Shown piece after piece: positions 17,514-24,620 of a DNA stretch of 64,000 nucleotides. Location of the stretch: positions 124,001 through 188,000 of the forward strand of contig JAFECG010000026.1 of assembly GCA_018242215.1 (NCBI GenBank). The letters run 5' to 3'. Within the stretch, counting starts at the first letter, position 1. The number at the start of each line of letters is the position of its first letter. The notes below the pieces were generated by a model. That model searched no databases, was not told the origin of the DNA, and saw only the letters and a list, made by a program, of their open reading frames with translations. A program made the position numbers and the translations under genes. Origin of the DNA: Pseudomonadota bacterium (GTDB taxonomy: Bacteria; Pseudomonadota; Alphaproteobacteria; Rhizobiales; Hyphomicrobiaceae).

Positions 17514-17909
17514 TCAAAGGGCCCGTTCTGCGGGCCCGGAACCTGTCTTCAGCGTAATGATGCTCACTTCTTTGCCGGCGACGGATAGTTTCAATTCAAT
17601 AGCGATGTCCTCGTCGCTGCCGACGTTTATCTCTGTCTTCGATAGAACGACGGCTTCGCCGGCAGTCGCTTTGAAGTTCCCCGTCTGACCCGTCCTGATC
17701 GCGCCGGATGCGCTCTTGCGTATCAGCAGGAGTGAGAATTGGCCGGCCGTATCGGTTGTGGCGCTTGCATGGCCGACAACGCTGATGTGGTCCTTGCCGA
17801 CAGGCGTGACTTCCACCCAACCTATGACCGGCGCCGCCCCGGCGCTCACTGGAAGGGCCTCAAGAGCGAGGAGGGCTGGTGCGAGAACGGCGGCTTTTAT
17901 CGGAATCAT
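17514..17909 (-). CDS. csgH: CsgH curli chaperone
   Basis: A 131-residue secreted protein. The signal peptide (MIPIKAAVLAPALLALEALPVSAG) is followed by an all-beta domain of the CsgC/CsgH fold, with alternating hydrophobic strands such as IGWVEVTPVGKDHISVVGHA and FSLLLIRKSASG. CsgH is the alphaproteobacterial inhibitor that stops CsgA from forming amyloid in the periplasm. The ATG at 17909 has AAAGGAG nine bases upstream. It is the last gene of the curli operon. There are no cysteines, as expected for CsgH, whereas enterobacterial CsgC has a redox pair. Confidence 0.75.
   Translation of the reverse strand: MIPIKAAVLAPALLALEALPVSAGAAPVIGWVEVTPVGKDHISVVGHASATTDTAGQFSLLLIRKSASGAIRTGQTGNFKATAGEAVVLSKTEINVGSDEDIAIELKLSVAGKEVSIITLKTGSGPAERAL
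17517..17537 (-). terminator. Hairpin at the end of csgH
   Basis: GGGCCCG (17519-17525) and CGGGCCC (17531-17537) form a 7-bp perfect stem with a five-base loop, followed on the minus-strand transcript by TTTGA and later CCTTT. The stem covers the last codons of csgH, with the TGA stop inside the tail. It probably ends the curli transcript. Confidence 0.5.
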
Positions 17910-17959
17910 TTGCGAAGCTCCTTTGCGCATCAATCGTGCTTACGCCGGTAGAACGCATC

Positions 17960-18379
17960 TTACGGGGGAAAGGGGCCCACTCCGCGATAATAGCGGCGAG
18001 GCGCTGAATTCTGCGGGTTTATCATAATTATCTGCGGTACCCCCGTTATGCGGGGAAGGTCGAATTCATTGCCGTCGCGCGAACCGTCCGTCGCAAGGAG
18101 AGAGTTCACGAAAGCGTCGCTTTGAGACCCATTTCGCGAGAAGCTCGATGGTCGTGGCTGGGACGAACGACGGAGATAGATCGGAATCTGCGGCACGCGG
18201 GCTAACGAAGGGTCGAGGCGGTGCCTCCGCATTCTCATCCGCAGTGCGCGTGCATGGGGGTTCTCATGAACCGAACGAGCCCAAGCAGAAGATAAAGGTG
18301 CAAAGCTTATCGCGCTCGCGAGAACCGTTACGGCGATCACGAGGCGGAGGAGGGAACGTGATGCGCATGTGCTTCGCAA
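17960..18379 (-). CDS. Secreted basic protein of the curli operon, unknown
   Basis: A 139-residue protein translated from a TTG at 18379 with AAGGAG eight bases upstream. Residues 12-34 form a signal peptide ending SSAWA, then a strongly basic segment (ALRMRMRRHRLDPSLARVP) and a C-terminal region with PRITGVPQIIMINPQN. It has no curlin repeat and does not resemble CsgE, which is the expected missing curli gene. It lies between csgB and csgH, 27 bases after csgB, so a role in curli assembly or anchoring is likely by position only. Confidence 0.6.
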   Translation of the reverse strand: MRSTCASRSLLRLVIAVTVLASAISFAPLSSAWARSVHENPHARALRMRMRRHRLDPSLARVPQIPIYLRRSSQPRPSSFSRNGSQSDAFVNSLLATDGSRDGNEFDLPRITGVPQIIMINPQNSAPRRYYRGVGPFPP

Positions 18380-18406
18380 CGGGTCACTCCTTATCGGGAA
18401 GCCGCA

Positions 18407-18934
18407 TCAGTATTGGCGAACTGCAATGGGTGGTCCAGTTCCATTGCCGTACTGTCGTATATCTATGCTCTTCGGCGCACCGGACTGCTGAACATCGAAC
18501 TCCTTGCCCGCGCCGTACTGCTGAATCGTCGCTTCGTGGCCCGTTCCATCCTGCGTAATGCTGGCGCCGAGATCGGTCCCCTTCTGGGAAATAGCCGCAT
18601 CGTTGTTGTTACCCTGTTGACGAACCTGTGCGTCATTGCCGGTGCCGCCCTGGCCGATTGTCGAAGTGTTGAGATAGCCGTTTTGATAAACGTTCACCCA
18701 ATTTCCGAGCAGGCCGTCGGCGGCTGCCTTCTGTGCCAGTGCGCGCTGATCGACGATCGAAGAATTGCCGCTACCGATCTGGGTCACATTGGAATCGTTG
18801 CGGGGGATCTGATCAATTTGCGAGGCCTGAAAGTCACGCACGCGGGGATCCAGATCATCAGCGTGTGTCGGTGGTGCCGATAGCATCAGGATAGATGTCG
18901 CGGCTGCAAAAAATGCACTTCGCCCATTTGTCAT
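18407..18934 (-). CDS. csgB: CsgB-like minor curlin / nucleator
   Basis: A 175-residue secreted protein with signal peptide (to THADD) and, from residue 50, imperfect curlin repeats in the style x-N-x-x-x-I-x-Q-x-G: SNVTQIGSGNSSIVDQ, NTSTIGQGGTGNDAQVRQQG, DAAISQKGTDLGASITQDG and HEATIQQYG. It ends in VRQY. The repeats are fewer and less regular than in the neighbouring CsgA, and an unrepeated segment precedes them, as in nucleator-type curlins. CsgB is held at the cell surface and templates CsgA polymerisation. It is separated from csgA upstream by a strong hairpin. Confidence 0.8.
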   Translation of the reverse strand: MTNGRSAFFAAATSILMLSAPPTHADDLDPRVRDFQASQIDQIPRNDSNVTQIGSGNSSIVDQRALAQKAAADGLLGNWVNVYQNGYLNTSTIGQGGTGNDAQVRQQGNNNDAAISQKGTDLGASITQDGTGHEATIQQYGAGKEFDVQQSGAPKSIDIRQYGNGTGPPIAVRQY

Positions 18935-18972
18935 GCTTGCGTCCTTCGTTGGAGCGCGTGATCGTTTTCCGT

Positions 18973-19000
18973 CGAGGCAGGGCCGAAAGACCCTGCCTCG
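18973..19000 (-). terminator. Strong hairpin between csgA and csgB
   Basis: CGAGGCAGGG (18973-18982) and CCCTGCCTCG (18991-19000) are perfect 10-base complements around an eight-base loop. The outer bases ATCGTTT and AAACGAT can extend the stem. It starts 13 bases after the csgA stop on the minus-strand transcript and has no T-run, so partial termination or an mRNA-stabilising 3' end for csgA is likelier than full termination. Confidence 0.65.
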
Positions 19001-19012
19001 AAACGATGAACG

Positions 19013-19726
19013 TCAGTGCTGATGTACAGCCGAATAATTGGCCGAACCTGTCTGCGCTATGCTCGAATAATTCACCTGGCCGCCGAAGCCGCTCTGAGTA
19101 ACGTAGGCGGTATTGTAATCGCCCGTCTGCGTTATGCCTGACGTGTTGTCGGAGAAGCCGCCCTGATCGACGCCTGCGGTGTTGCCGGATGAGGAGCCGC
19201 TCTGTGCGATGCTCGAAGAGTTCGTGCCGAAGCCGTGCTGATTGACGCCAGCGTGGTTCCCCGCGTCGGTCTGGCTGATATTCGACGTATCGTCACGGCC
19301 GTTCTGCTCTACGGTCGCGGCATTGTAGCTGCCGCTCTGGCCAACCGACGAGGAATGATCGCCGTTGCCGATCTGCTCGATAGAGGCGGAGTTGCTATTG
19401 CCGGTTTCCGTTACGCCGGACGAGTTCGTTGAATGATATCCACCTTGGTGAACACTCGTGCTATTGGAGTTGCCGTCTTCGGAGATGCTCGATGTGCTCG
19501 TATTGCCGTGGCCATCCTGCGTTACGGCGGCACTATTGCCCGTCGAATAACTCGACGGGCCTTGGGTAACCGTCGATACGTTGGTGTTGGACATCCCTGC
19601 GATCTGGTCGATGCTTACATTGTTCGAGCTGCCGTATGAGCTGATGCTCGAGGTGTTGCTGCCCGCGAAGGCCGCGCCGGCGCTCAAAATCAAAGCCGAC
19701 GTCGTCATCATCAATATTCGTTTCAT
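19013..19726 (-). CDS. csgA: CsgA-like major curlin
   Basis: A 237-residue protein with a signal peptide (MKRILMMTTSALILSAGAAFA) and then about nine curlin repeats of about 20 residues, for example ASIEQIGNGDHSSSVGQSG, AATVEQNGRDDTSNISQ and AYVTQSGFGGQVNYSSIAQ. The protein is almost free of charged residues and rich in Ser, Asn, Gly and Gln. Repeats keep the Q-x-G-x2-N-x-[AS]-x-[VI] core. It is larger than E. coli CsgA (151 residues), with more repeats. It should be exported through CsgG and polymerise into amyloid fibres on the cell surface. Confidence 0.85.
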   Translation of the reverse strand: MKRILMMTTSALILSAGAAFAGSNTSSISSYGSSNNVSIDQIAGMSNTNVSTVTQGPSSYSTGNSAAVTQDGHGNTSTSSISEDGNSNSTSVHQGGYHSTNSSGVTETGNSNSASIEQIGNGDHSSSVGQSGSYNAATVEQNGRDDTSNISQTDAGNHAGVNQHGFGTNSSSIAQSGSSSGNTAGVDQGGFSDNTSGITQTGDYNTAYVTQSGFGGQVNYSSIAQTGSANYSAVHQH

Positions 19727-19844
19727 TACTCGGTCTCCTCAAATGGCCAGTCCGTCACGGCATGGAGAGATCCGCATCGGTGTGGCCCCGGTTGCCTTTA
19801 CCCATGGCCCAATGCGGTTTTTACCCGCGCGGAGCCCCCTCATT

Positions 19845-19897
19845 TTGAAAGCATGGACTCTGCGCGGCGTCTGACGCCGGGAGGCCGATGCTTTCAA
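19845..19897. repeat. Structured gap between csgG and csgA
   Basis: TTGAAAGCAT (19845-19854) and ATGCTTTCAA (19888-19897) are perfect 10-base complements that enclose a smaller hairpin, GGCGT-CTG-ACGCC. The 273-base gap also holds G/C-rich repeats. The element may be a csgA leader, an attenuator or a processing site that lets csgA be expressed more than csgG. Confidence 0.5.
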
Positions 19898-19999
19898 CCT
19901 CGCCCTTCTCCGGCGAAGCGCATCAAGACGCCAATTGCCTTCGGTTCGAGGCATTCTCGACGTCTAATTCATCTGTCGCCGGCTTCGCGCCGCCGTCGT

Positions 20000-21124
20000 T
20001 CAACGTGCACTTTCCGCGGCGGATGCGAGAGAGCTGTCCGCCACATTAGCTACTGCGTTCGCGGATGCTCCAGGCGACGTCTGCCAAGCCGTCTTGAACG
20101 GAGAATCGGCGGCCTGCTGTGCTATTGGCCCAGGATCGGCCTTGGAGCGTTCTTCGAGTGAACTCGCGGTGCGCTGCGTCTGTGGAGTTTTGGCATCCGC
20201 AACCGTCGTTGTCGTCCAGGGCTGCGCCGGCCCTTGCGCCAGGCTGTAGATGCCTTGCTCTTCTCTCAGCTTTTCGATCTGACGGTCCTGGTAGATCCTG
20301 TCCGCGAACGCCCAGAGGCCTCGATCTGCTCCTTCGACGACGAGGGCGTAGACGGATTTCTCAATCGCCTGTTGTACGGCGATCTGCTCCGGCTCATTTG
20401 TGGTTATGCCAGCTTCGGCCTCAAGGATCTTGTCAAACGCGACGTATTTGAATGCGTCGCCCTGAATTCCCACGGAGACGACTGTCTTGTGAGCGACCGT
20501 TGAAAGCAGCACCTCGCCCGTTTTGGTGCTGATGGCGCGCAAGTAGATCGTGACCGTATCTTCCCGATAGTTGACGTCGCCGCCGATGGCGAGATAACGC
20601 GCGCCCGCTCCGCCTGTCCGTGTATTCGAGTCGTAGCCGATGATGCCGCCTTCGAGCAGCACGCCTGCGAAAAGAAGCGGGGGAAGCGCGCGAGGGTCCG
20701 TGACACGTTCGCCCAGATAGCGCTCCCTCATGTCCGCGATGATATGGCGTTCCTTCAGAAGATTATCGAGACGTTCACGCTCGACGACTCTGAACCACGA
20801 ACCTTCGCCGACGTCCTGAAGAGCCTTGATGAGCACACTCGTCGCGCCTTGAGTGACTGCGCGCGACAGAGATTGCACTGTATCGGCAGGTTTGAATTGT
20901 CCCGTCTGATCCGTGAATCCATAAACGGCGATTGCAATTCTGCCTTCGGGAGGAGGCATGTCCCGCAAGGAACGATTGATCACGGTGATGGGGTTGAGTG
21001 TCGGCGGCAGAAGGCCTGCCGAGGGCTGGGCCAACTTCTCCGCGAGCGGTCCACTGCACGCAGAAAGCGCGAAACATATAATCATGATACAGAACTTCTG
21101 TATAAAGACTAATATTTTAGACAT
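20000..21124 (-). CDS. csgG: CsgG curli secretion channel lipoprotein
   Basis: A 374-residue protein. The lipobox LSAC ends the signal sequence at about residue 23, so it is a lipoprotein. The CsgG core follows: RIAIAVYGFTDQTGQFKP, WFRVVERERLDNLLKERHI, LLFAGVLLEGGIIGYDSNTRTGGAGARYLAIGG split between two strands, and YREDTVTIYLRAISTKTGEVL. CsgG forms the nonameric outer membrane pore for curli subunits. The family is usually about 260-280 residues; here about 80 extra residues rich in Ala, Ser and Thr follow the core. These may be a disordered periplasmic tail. Confidence 0.9.
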   Translation of the reverse strand: MSKILVFIQKFCIMIICFALSACSGPLAEKLAQPSAGLLPPTLNPITVINRSLRDMPPPEGRIAIAVYGFTDQTGQFKPADTVQSLSRAVTQGATSVLIKALQDVGEGSWFRVVERERLDNLLKERHIIADMRERYLGERVTDPRALPPLLFAGVLLEGGIIGYDSNTRTGGAGARYLAIGGDVNYREDTVTIYLRAISTKTGEVLLSTVAHKTVVSVGIQGDAFKYVAFDKILEAEAGITTNEPEQIAVQQAIEKSVYALVVEGADRGLWAFADRIYQDRQIEKLREEQGIYSLAQGPAQPWTTTTVADAKTPQTQRTASSLEERSKADPGPIAQQAADSPFKTAWQTSPGASANAVANVADSSLASAAESAR

Positions 21125-21186
21125 TCACAAATCCAGCCTTTGCCGTCAAAATCGCGAATCGGGTGGGGAACGCAGTGTGGCGGCGT

Positions 21187-21615
21187 TCAGGGGCCGGACG
21201 TCGTGCCGGAAGGGACTGAGATGCTTGTGGTCTGACCGGTGGTCGTATTGATGATCGTGAGAGTCACTTGCGTCCCATCATTCAAAAAGGAGATTTTTTG
21301 ATCTCCGAATTGGAATGTTCCGTGATTTTGCGCATTCTGACCGAATATCGCGTCAGAGACTTTCTGAGCCAAGCCTGCGTAAAGTTGCGCCTGAAGCTGT
21401 TGGACGAAGCGGTCGGAGTCCGACAGCCCGACGGTCTGGCCTGAAGACGGCGCCTTGAACTGGTTCTGTGCCTGGGCAGTCGCCAGCAAATGACTCGAAT
21501 TGAACGCGTTTCCACCAAAGGAAGGGTTGATCGGGGTGTAGACGAGTTCGGACGCAAAACTAGCATGTGCACAGAACGGCAGAAAGAGAGCGCCTGTGAG
21601 CAGGATACGCTGCAT
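21187..21615 (-). CDS. csgF: CsgF curli assembly protein
   Basis: A 142-residue secreted protein. The signal peptide ends at SFASEL; then comes the CsgF signature LVYTPINPSFGGNAFNSSHLL and the AQAQNQFKAP segment. CsgF binds the outer face of the CsgG pore and helps CsgB to anchor and nucleate. GGGGGA lies just before the ATG. It is the first gene of the curli operon, 62 bases ahead of csgG. The C-terminal beta region (FGDQKISFLNDGTQVTLTI) is complete. Confidence 0.9.
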   Translation of the reverse strand: MQRILLTGALFLPFCAHASFASELVYTPINPSFGGNAFNSSHLLATAQAQNQFKAPSSGQTVGLSDSDRFVQQLQAQLYAGLAQKVSDAIFGQNAQNHGTFQFGDQKISFLNDGTQVTLTIINTTTGQTTSISVPSGTTSGP

Positions 21616-22231
21616 TATTTCCCCCGACTTGTCAGAATTGCTGAAGAAAATTTTTTCGCGCCAACAATATTGCGCGCTAACCCTAGCGTGAGTTTTTTAA
21701 ATGGAGCAAATCAGTAAGTAGGCTGAGCATATCATGCACGCCTTTCGTGTCGCGCTCGCCACTGGGATTGATTCAGGTGTTGACGAAGGAATATGCAGCG
21801 TCGTCCGCGCGATAAGTCACCCAGCCCTTTGCGATCAGGAATGTCTCCATAGGGCAGACCAATTTACACCCTAAAAAAATATTCCTTATACGTACAATCA
21901 TCTGGCTAACTCTGCAATTTGCAGTAGCGCGCCGATCAACAGCGAGATGCACTGAACGTGCGTCGTAGCTTCGAATGACCTTCTCCAGATGATGATGAGT
22001 GTTCAGTGCAGCTTCGAACAAAGGCAGCGGGGAAAATTTCAAAACGCGCACGCGGCCGTGTCATCGTAGCGTCGGCCAATCGAGAAAAAGAGTCTGCGGC
22101 GTCTCCTTCGATGCTTCCATCGAGAGGCGCGATCCTTCTTCCTTCCGGAAGCGCGACCTCTGATCGTGACAACGAAGATTACACCGGAATGCGAACTTTC
22201 CTCCCTGTACGCAGGCGAATTTCACGGCGCT
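21616..22231. other. Upstream region of the curli operon
   Basis: About 620 bases without a supported gene. The curli promoter must lie here; the stretch 21640-21720 is AT-rich and contains GCTAACCCTAGC, a loose palindrome. No GGAAC-N16-CGTT match faces the curli genes. A minus-strand frame at 21773-22051 has no ribosome site or recognisable product. Confidence 0.4.
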
Positions 22232-22256
22232 GGAACTCAATATCCCTCACACCGTT
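22232..22256 (+). promoter_or_regulatory. EcfG-type general stress promoter
   Basis: GGAAC at 22232-22236, a 16-base spacer and CGTT at 22253-22256 match the alphaproteobacterial EcfG consensus exactly. The next start codon is 29 bases downstream of the -10 element. Confidence 0.75.
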
Positions 22257-22284
22257 CCGCAACCACCACTCGAGGATAAGGTCG

Positions 22285-22413
22285 ATGAGGAAAAGCTTCT
22301 TTTCATTCGCCGTCGCCGTTTTCGTAAGTCTTTCGTCTCCGGCCTGGGCGCACGGTCCGGTCCCAAGCGGGCACGTATCTGCCGGGACGAGCAGCTCTCG
22401 GATAGCCACATGA
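22285..22413 (+). CDS. Small secreted peptide, 42 residues
   Basis: The product starts MRKSFFSFAVAVFVSLSSPA and has a clear signal peptide with cleavage after SPAWA, leaving about 20 residues (HGPVPSGHVSAGTSSSRIAT). It follows an exact EcfG promoter, and its stop overlaps the start of the next secreted protein (ATGA). The mature peptide has no cysteine. Function unknown; stress-induced secretion is inferred from the promoter. Confidence 0.65.
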   Translation: MRKSFFSFAVAVFVSLSSPAWAHGPVPSGHVSAGTSSSRIAT

Positions 22414-22709
22414 AGGATATCACCCATGGGTGGAACTGTCATCCTACCGCGCTAGGGCGCGCTGCCGCATTAGGGTTCGGATGCTTGGCTCTCATGAGCC
22501 TGTCGGCGCGCGCTGATCACGTCAATGTCACCGGTCAAAGTCAAAAAATGCAAGGCGAGGGGACGCCCGCTTCCGGAAATCCTGCGGAAGGCAGCAAGCC
22601 TTCGCTCCCGGGAGATCAGCCCGCCAAGGCGGGGACGCACCAGGGCAGCCAAGTCCGCAATACGGATCAGCACGACATGACGGGCAAAAAGCAGGGAACG
22701 TCCCAATAA
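22410..22709 (+). CDS. Small secreted hydrophilic protein, 99 residues
   Basis: The start overlaps the preceding stop by four bases. A hydrophobic segment (AAALGFGCLALMSLSARA) at about 19-36 is a signal peptide, after which the chain is low-complexity and polar: rich in Gly, Ser, Gln, Lys, with GQSQKMQGEG and DMTGKKQGTSQ at the end. It resembles disordered stress proteins in composition. It is cotranscribed with the 42-residue peptide from the EcfG promoter. No domain recognised. Confidence 0.6.
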   Translation: MKDITHGWNCHPTALGRAAALGFGCLALMSLSARADHVNVTGQSQKMQGEGTPASGNPAEGSKPSLPGDQPAKAGTHQGSQVRNTDQHDMTGKKQGTSQ

Positions 22710-22780
22710 TCTCCGCTCGAGGTTTGTGAGGAACTCGGCGGAGAATCGTCTTTATCGGGTGCCCCACAGCAATATTTGGA

Positions 22781-23068
22781 TCATCTATCCGGCGCACGCG
22801 TCTGGGATTCACCGGCCTTCCGTTGCGCGTCTGTGTTCAAAGAGGTCCCGGTTGACTGCTTTTCCTTGTGACCGCCGGAAGAGGTTCCGCTTTCCCCGCT
22901 GCTCGCTCCATTGGAGCTGAACGGAGGCGAGGGCGATAGTTCGCTGGTGCCGGCTGTAGTGCCACCAATCGTCGAGCCCGGGGGAGCGGAAGGAGCAGAA
23001 TAGGCGGCGACCGGCACGGTTCCGATCAGGACGGCGACGAGGCCGGCTGCGGTTCTAAGCGTTTTCAT
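22781..23068 (-). CDS. Small secreted Ser/Gly-rich protein, 95 residues
   Basis: The signal peptide MKTLRTAAGLVAVLIGTVPV ends near AAYSAPSA, and the remaining 70 residues are disordered, rich in Ser, Gly, Thr and Pro (GTTAGTSELSPSPPFSS, GASSGESGTSSGGHKEK). AGGA lies nine bases before the ATG. It is convergent with the preceding secreted pair. No family was recognised. Confidence 0.6.
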   Translation of the reverse strand: MKTLRTAAGLVAVLIGTVPVAAYSAPSAPPGSTIGGTTAGTSELSPSPPFSSNGASSGESGTSSGGHKEKQSTGTSLNTDAQRKAGESQTRAPDR

Positions 23069-23071
23069 AGT

Positions 23072-23368
23072 TCATGATCCTGCAGGTTTTTGCCTTGACG
23101 GCGCGCGAAAGCTGAGGTTCTGGCGAACCCCGTCGGTCGACGCACAACGGCTTAGTGTCAGGTCGCGCTGCCCCTTTCGTATCAGTGGACCAAGCCGAAA
23201 AGGAGCGCGCCGTTTGCGACGTTGGTAAAGAAACTCAAACGCCACATACGTGACGAGCAGCATAAACGCGAATGGTCCAACAACGTGAGTGGTCTGCTGT
23301 AGAGCCTGTTCCAGACGGTCCAAAAGGGCGGATGCTGCTGCTCCGGTTTTCATCAAAAAAATGGTCAC
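23072..23368 (-). CDS. Possible small single-pass membrane protein
   Basis: A 98-codon frame starting GTG at 23368 (or ATG at 23353) that ends three bases before the next gene's ATG on the same strand. It has one hydrophobic helix (VVGPFAFMLLVTYVAFEFLY) followed by a basic patch (QRRKRRAP), which fits a membrane protein with the basic side in the cytoplasm. No ribosome site is visible and the C-terminal third looks non-conserved, so it is uncertain. Confidence 0.4.
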   Translation of the reverse strand: MTIFLMKTGAAASALLDRLEQALQQTTHVVGPFAFMLLVTYVAFEFLYQRRKRRAPFRLGPLIRKGQRDLTLSRCASTDGVRQNLSFRAPSRQKPAGS

Positions 23369-23552
23369 GCTGCGTTAGGCCTCTTCGCCTTTCGAGTACG
23401 GACGTTCAACGCTCGCTGCGAAAGAATGTTTCGAGTGAAAAAATGTGCCGTTCAATCCGCCGAGCGATCATTAAATGTGCGTGCAGGTCGCAACCAAACG
23501 CTCGGCGCTCGGTATGAAGCTGGCAGTCAAGAAAAACGAAAGGACCAAACCT

Positions 23553-23759
23553 ATGGCAGGAAACAACTTTCGAGACGATCCGAAGAAAGCCTCCGAAGCC
23601 GGCAAGAAAGGCGGCCAGCACTCTCATGACAGCCGCCAACAAAGCCAGGACCACGAAGGAAGCGGTCAGCAAGGCGGCGGCAGCTCGTCTCCTGGACAAC
23701 GCGGAGGAACGCACGAGCAGCACGGAGAAGCGGGCAAACAGAGCCACAAGAACCGTTGA
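23553..23759 (+). CDS. KGG-motif stress protein (YciG-like)
   Basis: A 68-residue hydrophilic protein with the N-terminal KGG motif: FRDDPKKASEAGKKGGQHS. The rest is Gln/Ser/His/Gly-rich and unstructured. KGG proteins such as YciG accompany DUF892 proteins (YciE/YciF) in stress-induced loci, and a DUF892 gene lies 212 bases away on the opposite strand. AAAGGA precedes the ATG at 23553. A strong terminator follows at 23771. Confidence 0.75.
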   Translation: MAGNNFRDDPKKASEAGKKGGQHSHDSRQQSQDHEGSGQQGGGSSSPGQRGGTHEQHGEAGKQSHKNR

Positions 23760-23770
23760 GGCTTCTCAGA

Positions 23771-23799
23771 GGGACGGTCATCTCGACCGTCCCTTTTTT
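23771..23799 (+). terminator. Intrinsic terminator after the KGG gene
   Basis: GGGACGGTC (23771-23779) pairs with GACCGTCCC (23785-23793) and is followed by six T. Confidence 0.85.
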
Positions 23800-23914
23800 G
23801 TTCGCCGGTGGGTTCGTTTCGAAGGGCCACCGCGAAGGAGCCGGGCTTCGCGACTTCCGCCAAGACATCCGTGGAATGGCTTCTCCGGCGACGTTCCAAT
23901 TTTTCCGCGAGGCT

Positions 23915-23941
23915 AAAAAAAAGGCGCCGGATCTCCGGCGC
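23915..23941 (-). terminator. Intrinsic terminator after the DUF892 gene
   Basis: GCGCCGG (23924-23930) pairs with CCGGCGC (23935-23941). On the minus-strand transcript the stem is followed by a run of eight U, given by the A-run at 23915-23922. It lies 29 bases after the stop codon. Confidence 0.85.
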
Positions 23942-23970
23942 TTGATGTTAGTTTCAATCGACCGACGAAG

Positions 23971-24474
23971 CTACGCCGCTTTTCGATTCAAGCGTGATTC
24001 AGCCAGTGCCGTCAGCTTGGCATCGGTCGCCTTTTCTTCTTCGAGATTCTGACGTAGCAGACTTGCGCAGTCCTTACGGCCCATCTGTTCCGCCCACGCG
24101 ATCAGCGTGCCGTAGCGCGTAATCTCATAGTGCTCCACAGCTTGGCCCGCAGCGATCAGGGCAGCATCAAGGACGTTCTTGTCTGCGACTTCGCCCGCGA
24201 CTTCGTCAGCTTCCTCTATGATGCCGTCAATGGCCGGGCAGGTGACGCCCTTTACGTCGACTCCATGCAGTTCGAATACCTTTTCCAGCCGCTGAACTTG
24301 ATTCCGCGTTTCCTTGAAGTGCTTCTCGAATCCCTGCTTCAAGGTAGGATCGGTGGCCTTATCGATCATCGTTGGGAGCGCCTTGAGAATTTGATTCTCG
24401 GCGTAATAAATGTCTCTCAGAGTGTGGACGAAAAGATCGTCGAAGGTTTTTATGTCTCTTGTAAAAAGGCCCAT
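23971..24474 (-). CDS. DUF892 ferritin-like stress protein (YciE/YciF family)
   Basis: A 167-residue four-helix protein. FVHTLRDIYYAENQILKALP at the first helix and AVEHYEITRYGTLIAWAEQMG at the third carry the Glu/His residues (YYAENQ; EHYEITRYG) expected for a ferritin-like di-iron site in DUF892. The family is induced by osmotic, oxidative and general stress; the precise role is not known. An exact EcfG promoter lies 46 bases upstream. It is monocistronic, with its own terminator. Confidence 0.9.
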   Translation of the reverse strand: MGLFTRDIKTFDDLFVHTLRDIYYAENQILKALPTMIDKATDPTLKQGFEKHFKETRNQVQRLEKVFELHGVDVKGVTCPAIDGIIEEADEVAGEVADKNVLDAALIAAGQAVEHYEITRYGTLIAWAEQMGRKDCASLLRQNLEEEKATDAKLTALAESRLNRKAA

Positions 24475-24519
24475 TCTTTCACCTTTCTTTCATTGCGGGG
24501 GCTGTTTGCTCAGTGAAGC

Positions 24520-24544
24520 AACGCCGCCGGGAGGGGCGAGTTCC
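24520..24544 (-). promoter_or_regulatory. EcfG-type promoter of the DUF892 gene
   Basis: On the minus strand GGAAC (24544-24540), a 16-base spacer and CGTT (24523-24520) match the consensus exactly; the ATG is 46 bases further on. Confidence 0.8.
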
Positions 24545-24620
24545 TCGGGTTTTCCGGCGGCTCCACGTTTTTCGCGGTCGCAAAGCTCTTGTTAAATGGA
24601 CGGGGATTTCGACCTTACGT

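Noticed and set aside
17195-17557. Plus-strand frame with one hydrophobic helix
   Set aside because: Overlaps the csgH end and the palindromic region, has no ribosome site and no domain; taken as chance.
21773-22051. Minus-strand frame of 92 codons upstream of csgF
   Set aside because: No ribosome site, no signal peptide or domain; it sits where the curli promoter is expected.
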